This document shows, piece after piece, positions 15,720-24,700 of a stretch of 64,000 nt of DNA. The notes below the pieces were generated by a model, which did no database searches, was not told where the DNA came from, and saw only the letters and a program-made list of their open reading frames with translations. Positions within the stretch are counted from its first letter, which is position 1, and each line of letters begins with the position of its first letter. Origin of the DNA: FEN-1297 sp963787005 (GTDB taxonomy: Bacteria; Bacteroidota; Ignavibacteria; Ignavibacteriales; Ignavibacteriaceae). A program made the translations under genes and the position numbers. The stretch is from the NCBI GenBank assembly GCA_963787005.1, contig CAWBBX010000099.1, positions 21,671 to 85,670 on the forward strand, in the 5' to 3' direction.

Positions 15720-18329
15720 ATGCAACAAACTCCCTTAATGGCGCAGTACAGCAAGATTAAAGCATCGTATCCGGACACGATTCTTCTGTTTAGGATGGGT
15801 GACTTTTTTGAGACTTTTGAGGAAGACGCGAAAATCGCCGCAAAAGTACTTGGAATAACTCTGACCAAACGGGCAAGCGGCGCAGCTGAAGATGTTCCGC
15901 TTGCCGGCTTTCCGCATCACGCCATAGATACTTATCTTCCTAAACTCGTTAGAGCGGGATACAGGGTGGCGGTATGCGAGCAGATAGAAAACCCGAAGTT
16001 CGCAAAGGGTATTGTGAAGAGAGACGTAATCGAGGTAGTAACTCCAGGTGTCGCTTTCAGCGATAAGCTGCTGGATCATAAGAAAAATAATTACCTGATG
16101 GCATTTTGTATTAAGGATGATATTGCCGGAGTTTCATTCTGCGATATTTCTACCGGCGAGTTCTACGTTTATGAAGTCCCTGCTAAACTTGTGCGCGAGC
16201 AGATTGAAACAATATCTCCGGCGGAATTGCTCGTGCAAAAAAGAGACAAAGACAGATTCAATGAGATTATAAGAAGGGTTAATCCCGATATTAGGGTAAC
16301 CAAGATGGACGACTGGATCTTCAACTTTGAGTACGCAAAGGATCTGCTGATAATGCAGTTCAAGACGGTTAACCTAAAAGGTTTCGGAATTGAGAACTTT
16401 ACACCGGGAATAATAGCCTCCGGTGTTGTTTTAAACTACCTTCAGGAAACTCAGAAGGCGAACCTTTCTCATTTAAACAAAATATCGGCTTATAATCCTT
16501 CCGAGTATATGGCGCTCGATTTTTCCACGAAGAGAAACCTCGAGATAACGTTTTCCATGCAGGACGGCGGGCGCGAAGGCTCGCTTATAGAGATACTCGA
16601 TAAGACCGAAACGGCGATGGGAGGGCGGCTGCTGAAAAAATGGATAACCGCGCCGCTCATCAAACTAGAGCTAATAAATAAACGCCTCGAAAGTGTAAAT
16701 GAGCTTGTATTGAATAAAGCACTGCGCAGGAATATTATTGAAGAGCTTAAAGAAATAGGCGACCTCGAAAGACTGATTTCAAAAGTCTGCACGGGCCGGG
16801 CAAACCCGAGGGAAATTGTAGCGGTTAAGTCATCGCTTAAAAAAATACCCGCGATAAAACGATACCTTTCAAACACAAAAGTAGATACTCTCCGGCAGAT
16901 AGGTGAAAATCTTTCTCCCGAGTTAAGCCTAGTTGAAAAGATAGAGAACGCTATTGTTGATTCTCCGCCTTTAAATCTTGCGGACGGCGGAGTGATAAAG
17001 AACGGTTTTAGTCCGGAACTGGATGATCTTCGTGATGTATCCATTAACGGTAAGGACTGGATTGCTAGGCTGCAGAAATCTGAGCGAGAAAAGACCGGCA
17101 TCTCGTCGCTGAAGGTAAATTTCAACAAGGTGTTCGGCTATTACATCGAGGTAAGCCATACACATAAAGAGAAGGTGCCGGAGAATTACATCCGCAAACA
17201 GACCTTGGTGAATTCCGAGAGATTCATAACTCCCGAGCTTAAAGACTACGAGGACAAAATTCTCAACGCGGAGGAAAAAACCTACGATCTCGAATCGCAG
17301 CTTTTCAACGAAGTAAGACTTATGGTGGCTGCCGAAGCAGAGAAGATCCAGGCGAACGCCAGGCTTATAGCAATGCTCGACTGTTTTATATCGTTCGCGG
17401 AATGTGCCGAGCAGTACAACTATGTTAAACCGGAAGTTACCGAAGACGACTCGTTTGAAATAGAGGAAGGACGCCATCCTGTTGTTGAGAGAATTCTACC
17501 GCCCGGCGAAAAGTTTACATCCAACAACTGCCGTATGGATAACACAAGCGATCAGATAGTTATTTTAACCGGTCCCAACATGGCAGGTAAATCCGTTTAT
17601 TTGAGGCAGGTAGGTTTAATTGTTCTGCTGGCGCAGATCGGCTCATTCGTTCCGGCGAAGAAAGCTAAGATCGGAATAGTTGACAGGATATTCACTAGGG
17701 TAGGCGCAAGTGACAACATAGCAGCCGGTGAAAGTACTTTCCTGGTAGAAATGCAGGAAGCCGCGAACATCATCAACAACGCGAGTTCAAAAAGTCTTAT
17801 TCTTTTGGATGAAGTCGGGCGCGGCACAAGCACGTTTGACGGAATTTCCATCGCCTGGGCGATCACGGAGTATCTTCACGAAAATCCCGATGTGGCGGCC
17901 AAGACTCTCTTCGCCACTCATTATCACGAGCTCAATGAAATGGCCGAGATATTTCCGAGAATTAAAAATTACAAAGTAGAGGTAAGAGAGTACGACGATA
18001 AGGTTATCTTCCTCCATAAGGTAAGCCAGGGCCAGGCGGATCACAGTTACGGAATTCAGGTCGCGCAGATGGCCGGGCTGCCGGTGTTCGTTACCAACAG
18101 GGCGAAAGAAGTTCTGCAGAATCTCGAGAGCAAGGAGCTCACTCCTTACGAAGTACGTAAGGAAAAAATGAAGAAAATGCACAAGGATGAAAACCAGATC
18201 AGCTTATTTGAGATAAAAGACGATAAGCTGAGAGGGGAGATCAGCGGCATGGAGATCGATAATCTTACTCCAATTGAGGCGCTTAACAAACTGAACGAAT
18301 TGAAGAAGAAGGTAATTGATGAGTCGTAA
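15720..18329 (+). CDS. mutS: DNA mismatch repair protein MutS
   Basis: MutS recognises base mismatches and recruits MutL. It has 869 residues, the normal MutS1 length. The mismatch-reading Phe-x-Glu motif is in 'FRMGDFFETFEED' near residue 27. The lever and clamp domains follow. The ABC-type ATPase carries Walker A 'GPNMAGKS' at about 618-625, 'GASDNIAAGESTF', Walker B 'LILLDEVGRGTSTFDG' and 'FATHYHELNEM'. A helix-turn-helix and a charged tail ('LFEIKDDKLRGE') end the protein. AGGA lies just upstream of the ATG at 15720. Its last 11 bases overlap the start of the next gene, indicating coupling. Confidence 0.97.
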   Translation: MQQTPLMAQYSKIKASYPDTILLFRMGDFFETFEEDAKIAAKVLGITLTKRASGAAEDVPLAGFPHHAIDTYLPKLVRAGYRVAVCEQIENPKFAKGIVKRDVIEVVTPGVAFSDKLLDHKKNNYLMAFCIKDDIAGVSFCDISTGEFYVYEVPAKLVREQIETISPAELLVQKRDKDRFNEIIRRVNPDIRVTKMDDWIFNFEYAKDLLIMQFKTVNLKGFGIENFTPGIIASGVVLNYLQETQKANLSHLNKISAYNPSEYMALDFSTKRNLEITFSMQDGGREGSLIEILDKTETAMGGRLLKKWITAPLIKLELINKRLESVNELVLNKALRRNIIEELKEIGDLERLISKVCTGRANPREIVAVKSSLKKIPAIKRYLSNTKVDTLRQIGENLSPELSLVEKIENAIVDSPPLNLADGGVIKNGFSPELDDLRDVSINGKDWIARLQKSEREKTGISSLKVNFNKVFGYYIEVSHTHKEKVPENYIRKQTLVNSERFITPELKDYEDKILNAEEKTYDLESQLFNEVRLMVAAEAEKIQANARLIAMLDCFISFAECAEQYNYVKPEVTEDDSFEIEEGRHPVVERILPPGEKFTSNNCRMDNTSDQIVILTGPNMAGKSVYLRQVGLIVLLAQIGSFVPAKKAKIGIVDRIFTRVGASDNIAAGESTFLVEMQEAANIINNASSKSLILLDEVGRGTSTFDGISIAWAITEYLHENPDVAAKTLFATHYHELNEMAEIFPRIKNYKVEVREYDDKVIFLHKVSQGQADHSYGIQVAQMAGLPVFVTNRAKEVLQNLESKELTPYEVRKEKMKKMHKDENQISLFEIKDDKLRGEISGMEIDNLTPIEALNKLNELKKKVIDES

Positions 18330-18948
18330 AATATTAAATAGCACTTTAATTCTTTCTTCGTTATTTTTGACCCTTCTATTGGGATCATGCGGAAAGAATT
18401 ATACGCCCGAGCAAAAAAAGTACATAGCATCTGTAGAAAAATTAAGGCAGGAGAAAAACGATGAGATGAAAGGGGATCCCGATTCGCCTTTTAACAGAGA
18501 CCCGAAAGCACACTTTTCACCGCTTAAATATTACGACGTAGATCCCGGATTCGTATTTCACAGCAGGCTCTTTTATTACGATCCTCAGGATACGGTTGAG
18601 ATACTCGGCACCAAGGGAGAGACAAGGAAGATAATAAGGTTCGGTTACGTTAAATTCGATTACAAAGATAAAGATTATAAGGTGAATGTTTACAAGGGAG
18701 GCACATCGGCCGGGAAAGAATATTATACGATATGGTTTACCGATAAGACTACAGGCGGCCAAACTTACGGCGTCGGCAGGTATCTCGATTTCGATCTTAA
18801 TCCCGATACTAATTTTGTCTACACGATAGATTTTAACAAGGCATACAATCCTTACTGCGCGTACAGTGCAAATTACTCCTGCGCGGTGCCGACGAAAGAG
18901 GATCACATAGATCTTGCCGTGGAGGCGGGAGAAAAAAGTTTTCATTAA
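18319..18948 (+). CDS. DUF1684 lipoprotein
   Basis: A 209-residue exported lipoprotein: a hydrophobic signal with lipobox 'LLGSC' (Cys near residue 24), then a DUF1684 domain. Diagnostic strings are 'RFGYVKFDYKDKDYKVNVY', 'IWFTDKTTGGQTYGVGRYLDF', 'IDFNKAYNPYCAYSANYSC' and 'VEAGEKSFH', a pattern I know well from this family. Function is unknown; some annotations call it a heme- or metal-related protein without proof. I chose the ATG at 18319; a TTG three bases earlier is possible. It overlaps the 3' end of mutS by 11 bases, so it is cotranscribed, and aroF follows after 21 bases. Confidence 0.85.
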   Translation: MSRKILNSTLILSSLFLTLLLGSCGKNYTPEQKKYIASVEKLRQEKNDEMKGDPDSPFNRDPKAHFSPLKYYDVDPGFVFHSRLFYYDPQDTVEILGTKGETRKIIRFGYVKFDYKDKDYKVNVYKGGTSAGKEYYTIWFTDKTTGGQTYGVGRYLDFDLNPDTNFVYTIDFNKAYNPYCAYSANYSCAVPTKEDHIDLAVEAGEKSFH

Positions 18949-18969
18949 TTATTATTAACGGAGAGAAAT

Positions 18970-19983
18970 GTGGTAATAGTATTAGAAAAAAACGCATCCG
19001 ATAAACAAATAGAGAACGTGATAAAGCATTTGGAGGATTTCGGTTTTGCGGTGCATAAATCGACGGGGGTCGAGCAGATAGTACTCGGTGCGATCGGCGT
19101 AAAACCCGACTTCGATACGAGAAAGGTGAAGATACTCGACGGTGTGGCGGAAGTGTACAGGATTACCGAGCCTTTCAAACTGGCAAGCAGAAGCTTTCAG
19201 AAAGATAATACCGAGATAAAGATAAAGGATGTAGTCATCGGCGGGAACGAGGTTATAATGATGGCCGGACCTTGTTCCGTTGAGAACGAAGATCAGATCT
19301 TTACTATTGCCGAAATTGTTTCTAAAGCCGGCGCCAAAATTTTAAGAGGCGGCGCATTTAAGCCTCGTACTTCGCCGTATTCTTTCCAGGGATTGGGCGA
19401 AGAAGGATTGAAGCTTCTCAGGAAAGCCGGCGATAAATACAACATGCTGGTAATAACCGAGGTGATGGAACCTGCGCAGATTGACTTAATAAACGAATAT
19501 ACGGATATATTCCAGGTCGGCGCCCGCAACATGCAGAACTTCTCTTTGCTTAGGGAACTCGGCAAAACCACCAAGCCTATTATGCTGAAGAGAGGTTTAG
19601 CCGCCACGGTAGAGGACTGGCTTATGTCGGCCGAATATATCTTATCGAGCGGCAACCGAGAGGTAATGCTGTGCGAGAGGGGAATAAGAACTTTCGAGAC
19701 GTACACCAGGAACACGTTCGATCTGTCGGCAATCCCTGTCGTTCATAATAGAAGCCATCTGCCGGTTATTGCCGATCCCTCGCACGCAACCGGTTTAAGG
19801 GACAAGGTGCTTCCGATGGCCAGAGCGGCAGTAGCCGCCGGAACCGACGGTCTGATGGTTGAGGTTCATAACGATCCCGAGAAGGCGCTGTCCGACGGTC
19901 CCCAGGCGCTTCTGCCCGACCAGTTTGCCGAGCTTATGCAGCAGGTAAAATTGATTGCTGATGTTATCGGCAGAACAATGTGA
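18970..19983 (+). CDS. aroF: 3-deoxy-7-phosphoheptulonate (DAHP) synthase, AroA-beta type
   Basis: First step of the shikimate pathway: phosphoenolpyruvate plus erythrose 4-phosphate gives DAHP. It has 337 residues with an N-terminal ferredoxin-like (FL) regulatory domain of about 70 residues and a TIM barrel. Visible motifs are 'IMMAGPCSVE' near residue 98, 'GGAFKPRTSPYSFQGLG', 'QVGARNMQNFSLL', 'KPIMLKRG', 'CERGIRTFE' and 'ADPSHATG'. This is the Thermotoga/Bacillus AroA-beta arrangement, usually inhibited by Tyr or Phe through the FL domain. The start is GTG with GGAG upstream; an ATG one frame off meets a stop at once. A terminator lies between it and tyrA. Confidence 0.95.
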   Translation: MVIVLEKNASDKQIENVIKHLEDFGFAVHKSTGVEQIVLGAIGVKPDFDTRKVKILDGVAEVYRITEPFKLASRSFQKDNTEIKIKDVVIGGNEVIMMAGPCSVENEDQIFTIAEIVSKAGAKILRGGAFKPRTSPYSFQGLGEEGLKLLRKAGDKYNMLVITEVMEPAQIDLINEYTDIFQVGARNMQNFSLLRELGKTTKPIMLKRGLAATVEDWLMSAEYILSSGNREVMLCERGIRTFETYTRNTFDLSAIPVVHNRSHLPVIADPSHATGLRDKVLPMARAAVAAGTDGLMVEVHNDPEKALSDGPQALLPDQFAELMQQVKLIADVIGRTM

Positions 19984-20018
19984 CTCCGGTTCTTCCGCCG
20001 GACGACTTATGAGTATAC

Positions 20019-20068
20019 GCACTTCTCATTAATTTGATTTTTATTAATTGAGAGGTGCAATTTTTTTT
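20019..20068 (+). terminator. Rho-independent terminator after aroF
   Basis: GCACTTCTCATTAAT from 20019 pairs with ATTAATTGAGAGGTGC ending at 20058, with one mismatch and one bulge. Eight T follow at 20061-20068. It ends the mutS-DUF1684-aroF unit only 26 bases before the tyrA start, so tyrA depends on read-through or on a promoter inside this short gap. Confidence 0.82.
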
Positions 20069-20094
20069 AACAACCATATTCATCGAAATTAATA

Positions 20095-21174
20095 TTGAAG
20101 AAGACTGAGATTTCCATAATCGGATTGGGATTGATCGGCGGATCGATCGCTAAATCGTTAAAGAGTAAAAACGCGCCGTACGTTATAAAAGGATTCGACA
20201 AGAAGAACGTATTAAAAAAAGTCTTAAAGGACGGATTTATAGACCAAGCGCTTTCCGAGGCGGAAGACGCAGCCGGATCAGATTTTATTTTTCTCTGCCT
20301 GCCCACGGAACTATCTCTTAGTACATTCGGAAAGCTTGCGCAGAACATGAATAGGGGAGCGGTAATTACCGACGTTTGCGGCGTCAAAGGTATATTCGAG
20401 GAAAAGTGGAGCCTGCTAAAAAGCAAAGGTGATTATATCGGCGGTCATCCCATGACCGGAAAAGAGGCCGGCGGATACGAGAACTCCGATCCGCTGCTAT
20501 TTGAGAACGCTGTATACGTCGTTTCCGAAAAAGCTAAGAACGTCAAGAACATTCAAGGTTATCTCAAAATAATTGAATTCCTCGGTGCAAGACCCAGATT
20601 TCTCGATCCGTTTCTCCACGATAAAGTGATCGCTTCGGTGAGCCACATGCCGCAGCTTTTGGCTGTAGCTCTGGTAAATGCCTCTTCGGAACAAAAGGAC
20701 AACGTTAACTATCTTGATTTCGCGGCCGGCGGCTTCAGGGATATGACAAGAATTGCGTCAAGCGATTTTGAAATGTGGAAATCTATTTTCAAGCTTAACC
20801 GCGAAGAGATCATAACCGCGATCGAAAAGATCCACAAGAACCTGAACAACATTGAAGGATACCTCGAGTGTGACGACATCGATCGCCTGGAGGAAATGTT
20901 CAACAATGCCGGCAGACGCCGCGACGAGATCCCCAAGAACATGAAGGGCTTTATATATCCTCTTGCCGATGTTTTTGTATATGTTAAGGATGAACCCGGC
21001 GTGCTAAGCAAGCTAACCACGCTGCTCTATAATAACGATGTCAATATCAAGGATATGGAGCTCTTAAAGATAAGAGAAGGCAGGGGCGGAACGTTTCGAC
21101 TATCGTTCGAAAACAGAAGGATCGCCGATAAAGCGAAAAAATTAATCGAAGAATCCGGCTTCGCGACAAAATAA
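20095..21174 (+). CDS. tyrA: Prephenate dehydrogenase with C-terminal ACT domain
   Basis: Converts prephenate to 4-hydroxyphenylpyruvate for tyrosine synthesis. At 359 residues it has an NAD-binding motif 'IIGLGLIGGSIAKSL' at 8-22, 'CGVKG' and the substrate motif 'GGHPMTGKEAGG' near 121-132. 'VASVSHMPQLLAVAL' carries a further conserved His. A C-terminal ACT domain ('VFVYVKDEPGVLSKLTTLLYNNDVNI', about 290-355) suggests tyrosine feedback. The only usable start is TTG at 20095; no in-frame ATG lies nearby. Its stop is one base from the stop of the convergent CDF gene. Confidence 0.94.
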   Translation: MKKTEISIIGLGLIGGSIAKSLKSKNAPYVIKGFDKKNVLKKVLKDGFIDQALSEAEDAAGSDFIFLCLPTELSLSTFGKLAQNMNRGAVITDVCGVKGIFEEKWSLLKSKGDYIGGHPMTGKEAGGYENSDPLLFENAVYVVSEKAKNVKNIQGYLKIIEFLGARPRFLDPFLHDKVIASVSHMPQLLAVALVNASSEQKDNVNYLDFAAGGFRDMTRIASSDFEMWKSIFKLNREEIITAIEKIHKNLNNIEGYLECDDIDRLEEMFNNAGRRRDEIPKNMKGFIYPLADVFVYVKDEPGVLSKLTTLLYNNDVNIKDMELLKIREGRGGTFRLSFENRRIADKAKKLIEESGFATK

Positions 21175-21175
21175 A

Positions 21176-22102
21176 TTAATTCCCCGCCTCGGATTTCCCC
21201 TCAATATTTAAGACTTTATTCTGCTCACCGGTGAGATCGGCTTCAAGCTGGAACGTAGGGTGGTTGATACCGAATTTATTTTTAAGCTCTTTTTCGATTC
21301 TATCCATTATTAAATAGCCTTTGCTGATAAGCTGATCTTCAACTACTATATGCGCAGAAAGCGCTATGAAATTCGAAGAGATTGACCAGATGTGCATATG
21401 ATGAACAGTTTTAACCTCGGGGAAGGATGCAACAAATTTCGTAACCTCTTCGAGATCGATATTCTTCGGAGTACCTTCATTTAATATGTTAACCGTCTCC
21501 AGAACTACATCCCAGCCACTTTTTATGATGAATAATCCAATTACGATTGAAAACGCAGGGTCGAGAAAATACCAGTTGAAATAATAGATCAATATTCCCG
21601 CGACAACAACCATCAGAGAGTTAAGTGAGTCGAAGAATAGGTGAAGATATGCCGCCTTCGCATTTAAATTTTCTTTAGAATTCTTGTGAAGCAGAAATGT
21701 TGAAATTGCGTTTGCGAAGAAACTTATAGAAGCCACAATAATTACCCATAAGGCTGCAACCGGTTCCGGATTAACAAAGCGTCCTACCGCTTCGTAAATA
21801 ATATAGACGCCGATTATCACGAGGACGGAGGAATTTATAAAAGCCACGATTATCTCGGCGCGCATATAGCCGAACGACTTGCCCGGCGTTGCCTTACGCA
21901 GAGATATTTTCTCCGCGGCCAAACTCAATATTAGTGAAAGCAGGTCGCCGAAATTGTGCAGCGCGTCGGAAATCAAAGCGAGGCTATTGCTGAAAATTCC
22001 CGCTATCAATTCTCCCGCTACGATTATGGAATTTAAAAAGATCGAGATTATTAGATTTTTCCGAATTGTTCCGCCGGGATTATTGTGACCGTGTGAATGC
22101 AT
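21176..22102 (-). CDS. Cation diffusion facilitator (CDF) metal exporter
   Basis: A 308-residue inner-membrane metal/proton antiporter of the CzcD/ZitB type, probably for Zn2+ and related ions. It has a His-rich N-terminus 'MHSHGHNN', six membrane helices and metal-site residues in 'SDALHNFGD' (helix 2) and 'HLFFDSLNS' (helix 5). The cytoplasmic C-terminal domain contains 'VKTVHHMHIWSISS'. No metalloregulator gene or obvious operator is adjacent. It is monocistronic and convergent with tyrA. Confidence 0.93.
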   Translation of the reverse strand: MHSHGHNNPGGTIRKNLIISIFLNSIIVAGELIAGIFSNSLALISDALHNFGDLLSLILSLAAEKISLRKATPGKSFGYMRAEIIVAFINSSVLVIIGVYIIYEAVGRFVNPEPVAALWVIIVASISFFANAISTFLLHKNSKENLNAKAAYLHLFFDSLNSLMVVVAGILIYYFNWYFLDPAFSIVIGLFIIKSGWDVVLETVNILNEGTPKNIDLEEVTKFVASFPEVKTVHHMHIWSISSNFIALSAHIVVEDQLISKGYLIMDRIEKELKNKFGINHPTFQLEADLTGEQNKVLNIEGKSEAGN

Positions 22103-22300
22103 TATTCCATGAAATTTATGTTAGAATATTAATACAATTTAAAAATTTATATTGTTAAGTAAAATCCGGAAATCAACGAGAGATAAATGCTGCGAGAATG
22201 TATAGTTTTATGAATTTTTCTTCTCGCGAAATAATCTTAAATTTAAAATTAAAAAAAAATCAATTCGAACCGTAAAAATCGAAATCATCCGGCGCATCTT

Positions 22301-23635
22301 ATGTCTAGGCTGTTAAAAATTATCTATTTAATTATATGTCTTTTGTCTATAACTTCGGTACAGGCTCAGAGTGCCAGGGATACCGTGGTTAAGAATACTT
22401 ATTACCCCGACGGGGTAGTTAAGACCAAAGGGCAGTACGTAGACGGTAAGCTGAACGGGCTTTATTATGAATATTATCCCGACAGTCACTTGTGGAAGGA
22501 ATGGCACTTTGTAGATGGCAAGGAAAACGGCAAATCGAAATGGTACTTCGAGGACGGGCTTCTCAGTATAGAATGGAACTACGTTAACGGCTATAAGCAG
22601 GGAATATCGAAATGGTATTACGAAACGGGGGAGCTTTGGGCTGTTCAAAACTATTCTCGCGGTAAGCTGCAGGATACTACGTATACTTACTACAAATCCG
22701 GTGAGCTTGAAGGAAAGTGGAGTTACGTTAACGATGAGCTCGAGGGAGTCTCTCAAAGTCTATTTAAATCCGGGAAGGTAGAGGTTGAGAAAAATTATTC
22801 CGGCGGGAAGAGGAACGGTCTTACCAGAGTCTTTTACCAGAACGGGATTGCCGCTCTTGAAGCGAACTATAAGAACGATAAGCTCGAGGGCGAAGTGAAA
22901 ATCTTTGATGAAGCCGGCAATCTTCGCGTTAAAGACGATTACATGAACGGAGAACTTGTCCACAGGATCAAATACGATTATAAAGGCAAGCAGGAAGAGG
23001 AGGAAAAAACGGAGCGGAAATATTACGCGAACGGCACTATGAAAGAAGAAGTTCATTATAAGAACGGACTTAAAGACGGTTTTGCACGCTATTTCGACCG
23101 GGACGGATTTCTCCAAAGAGATCAAACATTCAAACAGGATACGATAATCGGTACATCGTATATATATTACCCGGGCGGCGTCATCGAATCTGCGAAAGAT
23201 TATATCAAGGGTGAAAGGCGCGGATTTACCAGGACCTATTACGAAGACGGGAATATACGCGAAGAGCTGAATTATCTGGACGGAGAGAAAAACGGGATCG
23301 ATATGACCTACCATAAAAACGGTAACATCGCCTCCGTATTTTACAATAAAGCCGGAGTGATAGATGGTGATTTTAAAACTTTTTATGATGACGGCCTGCT
23401 GGAATCGGAAGCCCATTACGAATCCGGTAAGATAGTAGGGCAGAAAAAATACTATTATAAATACGGCGCTCTTATGAAGGTCGAAAATTATTGGAACGGT
23501 AAACTAGACGGGTGGGTAAGGAGCTATTACAAAAGCGGTAAGCTCGAGAATGAAGAATATTATACACAGGGGAAACTAATTAGCAGTAAAGAATACGACG
23601 AAAACGGAACATTGACTAAAACTCTCGGATATTGA
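22301..23635 (+). CDS. Exported YwqK/MORN-variant repeat protein
   Basis: A 444-residue protein with a clear Sec signal peptide ('LLKIIYLIICLLSITSVQAQ', cleavage near residue 23). About 17 tandem copies of a 22-24-residue repeat follow, with the core 'YY..G.L..E..Y..GK..G', the MORN-2/YwqK form. One copy near residue 225-240 is interrupted by a Glu-rich insert ('GKQEEEEKTERKYY'). The label 'toxin-antitoxin antitoxin YwqK' is common for these proteins but is misleading. This one is exported and no toxin gene is nearby. Such repeats make extended beta-solenoid-like surfaces, so a cell-surface or periplasmic binding role is plausible. The next gene starts 22 bases later, so they share an operon. 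Confidence 0.88.
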   Translation: MSRLLKIIYLIICLLSITSVQAQSARDTVVKNTYYPDGVVKTKGQYVDGKLNGLYYEYYPDSHLWKEWHFVDGKENGKSKWYFEDGLLSIEWNYVNGYKQGISKWYYETGELWAVQNYSRGKLQDTTYTYYKSGELEGKWSYVNDELEGVSQSLFKSGKVEVEKNYSGGKRNGLTRVFYQNGIAALEANYKNDKLEGEVKIFDEAGNLRVKDDYMNGELVHRIKYDYKGKQEEEEKTERKYYANGTMKEEVHYKNGLKDGFARYFDRDGFLQRDQTFKQDTIIGTSYIYYPGGVIESAKDYIKGERRGFTRTYYEDGNIREELNYLDGEKNGIDMTYHKNGNIASVFYNKAGVIDGDFKTFYDDGLLESEAHYESGKIVGQKKYYYKYGALMKVENYWNGKLDGWVRSYYKSGKLENEEYYTQGKLISSKEYDENGTLTKTLGY

Positions 23636-23657
23636 ATTATTATTTTTGAGATATGAA

Positions 23658-24569
23658 ATGCCACTCCCTGTTGTATACAGTGAAAACTACGTAGCGCCCA
23701 TGCCTGAGGGCCACAGATTCCCGATGCGGAAGTTTCAGTCCTTGTACGAGCTTCTTTTAAATGATGAAGTGATCTCGCCTGAAGATATTCGTACCGCGGA
23801 AATCATTGATGAAAATATCTTAAAAAAAGTACACGACGAAAAATATATAGAAGATTACATCGGCGGAACTTTGGACAGACAGGCGCTCAGAAAGATAGGA
23901 CTGCCCTGGTCGCCTGAAATTCTAAAAAGAACGCTGACCGCCCTCGGCGGTTCCTTGCTTACTGCCGAACTTGCGTTACAATACGGTCTAGCGTGCAACA
24001 CCGCCGGCGGAACTCACCACGCCTTTAAAAACTACGGTTCGGGCTTCTGTATCTTTAACGATATCGCGCTTAGCGCACTTACTTTGTTAAACGATAAAAA
24101 GGTTAATAAGATTCTTATAATAGATCTCGACGTTCATCAGGGCGACGGAACCGCACACATGCTTGCTGATGAGCCGGATATATTTACTTTCTCGATGCAC
24201 GGCAGGAAAAATTTCCCGTTCAAAAAGCAGATCAGTGATCTGGACGTTGAACTCGACGATTTCACCGAAGACGATAAATACCTGCGTATCCTAAACTCGT
24301 ATCTGCCGGATGTTTTATCATCGGTCCGGCCTGATCTTGTAATTTACGATGCCGGTGTTGATCCTCATAAAGACGATCCGCTGGGAAGATTATCGCTTAC
24401 TAACGAAGGGCTTTATAAAAGAGACGAGACGGTAATCGCCGAGTGTATTAAAAGAGGCGTGCCGGTCTCTTGCGTGATAGGCGGTGGTTATTCTTCCGAT
24501 CTGGATGAACTTTCTTACAGGCATTCGTTGATGCACCGGGCCGCGGCACGGGCTTTCAAATCGTTTTGA
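23658..24569 (+). CDS. Histone deacetylase / acetylpolyamine amidohydrolase family protein
   Basis: A 303-residue zinc amidohydrolase of the arginase-deacetylase fold, closest in style to class IV HDAC-like bacterial enzymes. Catalytic strings are 'AGGTHHAF' (paired His near residue 120), 'IIDLDVHQGDGTAHML' (Asp and His zinc ligands near 155), and 'YDAGVDPHKDDPLGRL' (third zinc ligand near 236). The N-terminus 'VVYSENYVAPMPEGHRFPMRKF' is diagnostic. The ATG at 23658 is preferred; a TTG at 23646 is possible. It is cytosolic, 22 bases after the YwqK-type gene. The agmatine-to-putrescine genes follow 130 bases later, so an acetylated polyamine is a sensible substrate guess. Confidence 0.9.
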   Translation: MPLPVVYSENYVAPMPEGHRFPMRKFQSLYELLLNDEVISPEDIRTAEIIDENILKKVHDEKYIEDYIGGTLDRQALRKIGLPWSPEILKRTLTALGGSLLTAELALQYGLACNTAGGTHHAFKNYGSGFCIFNDIALSALTLLNDKKVNKILIIDLDVHQGDGTAHMLADEPDIFTFSMHGRKNFPFKKQISDLDVELDDFTEDDKYLRILNSYLPDVLSSVRPDLVIYDAGVDPHKDDPLGRLSLTNEGLYKRDETVIAECIKRGVPVSCVIGGGYSSDLDELSYRHSLMHRAAARAFKSF

Positions 24570-24700
24570 CTTTAATATTGCTATGGGATAGAAATATTAA
24601 AATCATTATTTTTATTACCGAAATTCCTGAGCCTATATAATTTGACATTCGGCCGACCAGCGTTTAGATTAGTTTTAATTCAAACAAAAAAGAATTGAAA

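Noticed and set aside
16490..17128. 212-codon - strand frame inside mutS
   Set aside because: Antisense to an intact mutS; no motifs and no ribosome-binding site.
22760..23416. 218-codon - strand frame inside the YwqK-type gene
   Set aside because: Arises from the repeat periodicity of the sense gene; no recognisable domain.
22301..23635. A YwqK toxin-antitoxin system
   Set aside because: The protein is exported and no small toxin gene is adjacent; the antitoxin label is an annotation habit.
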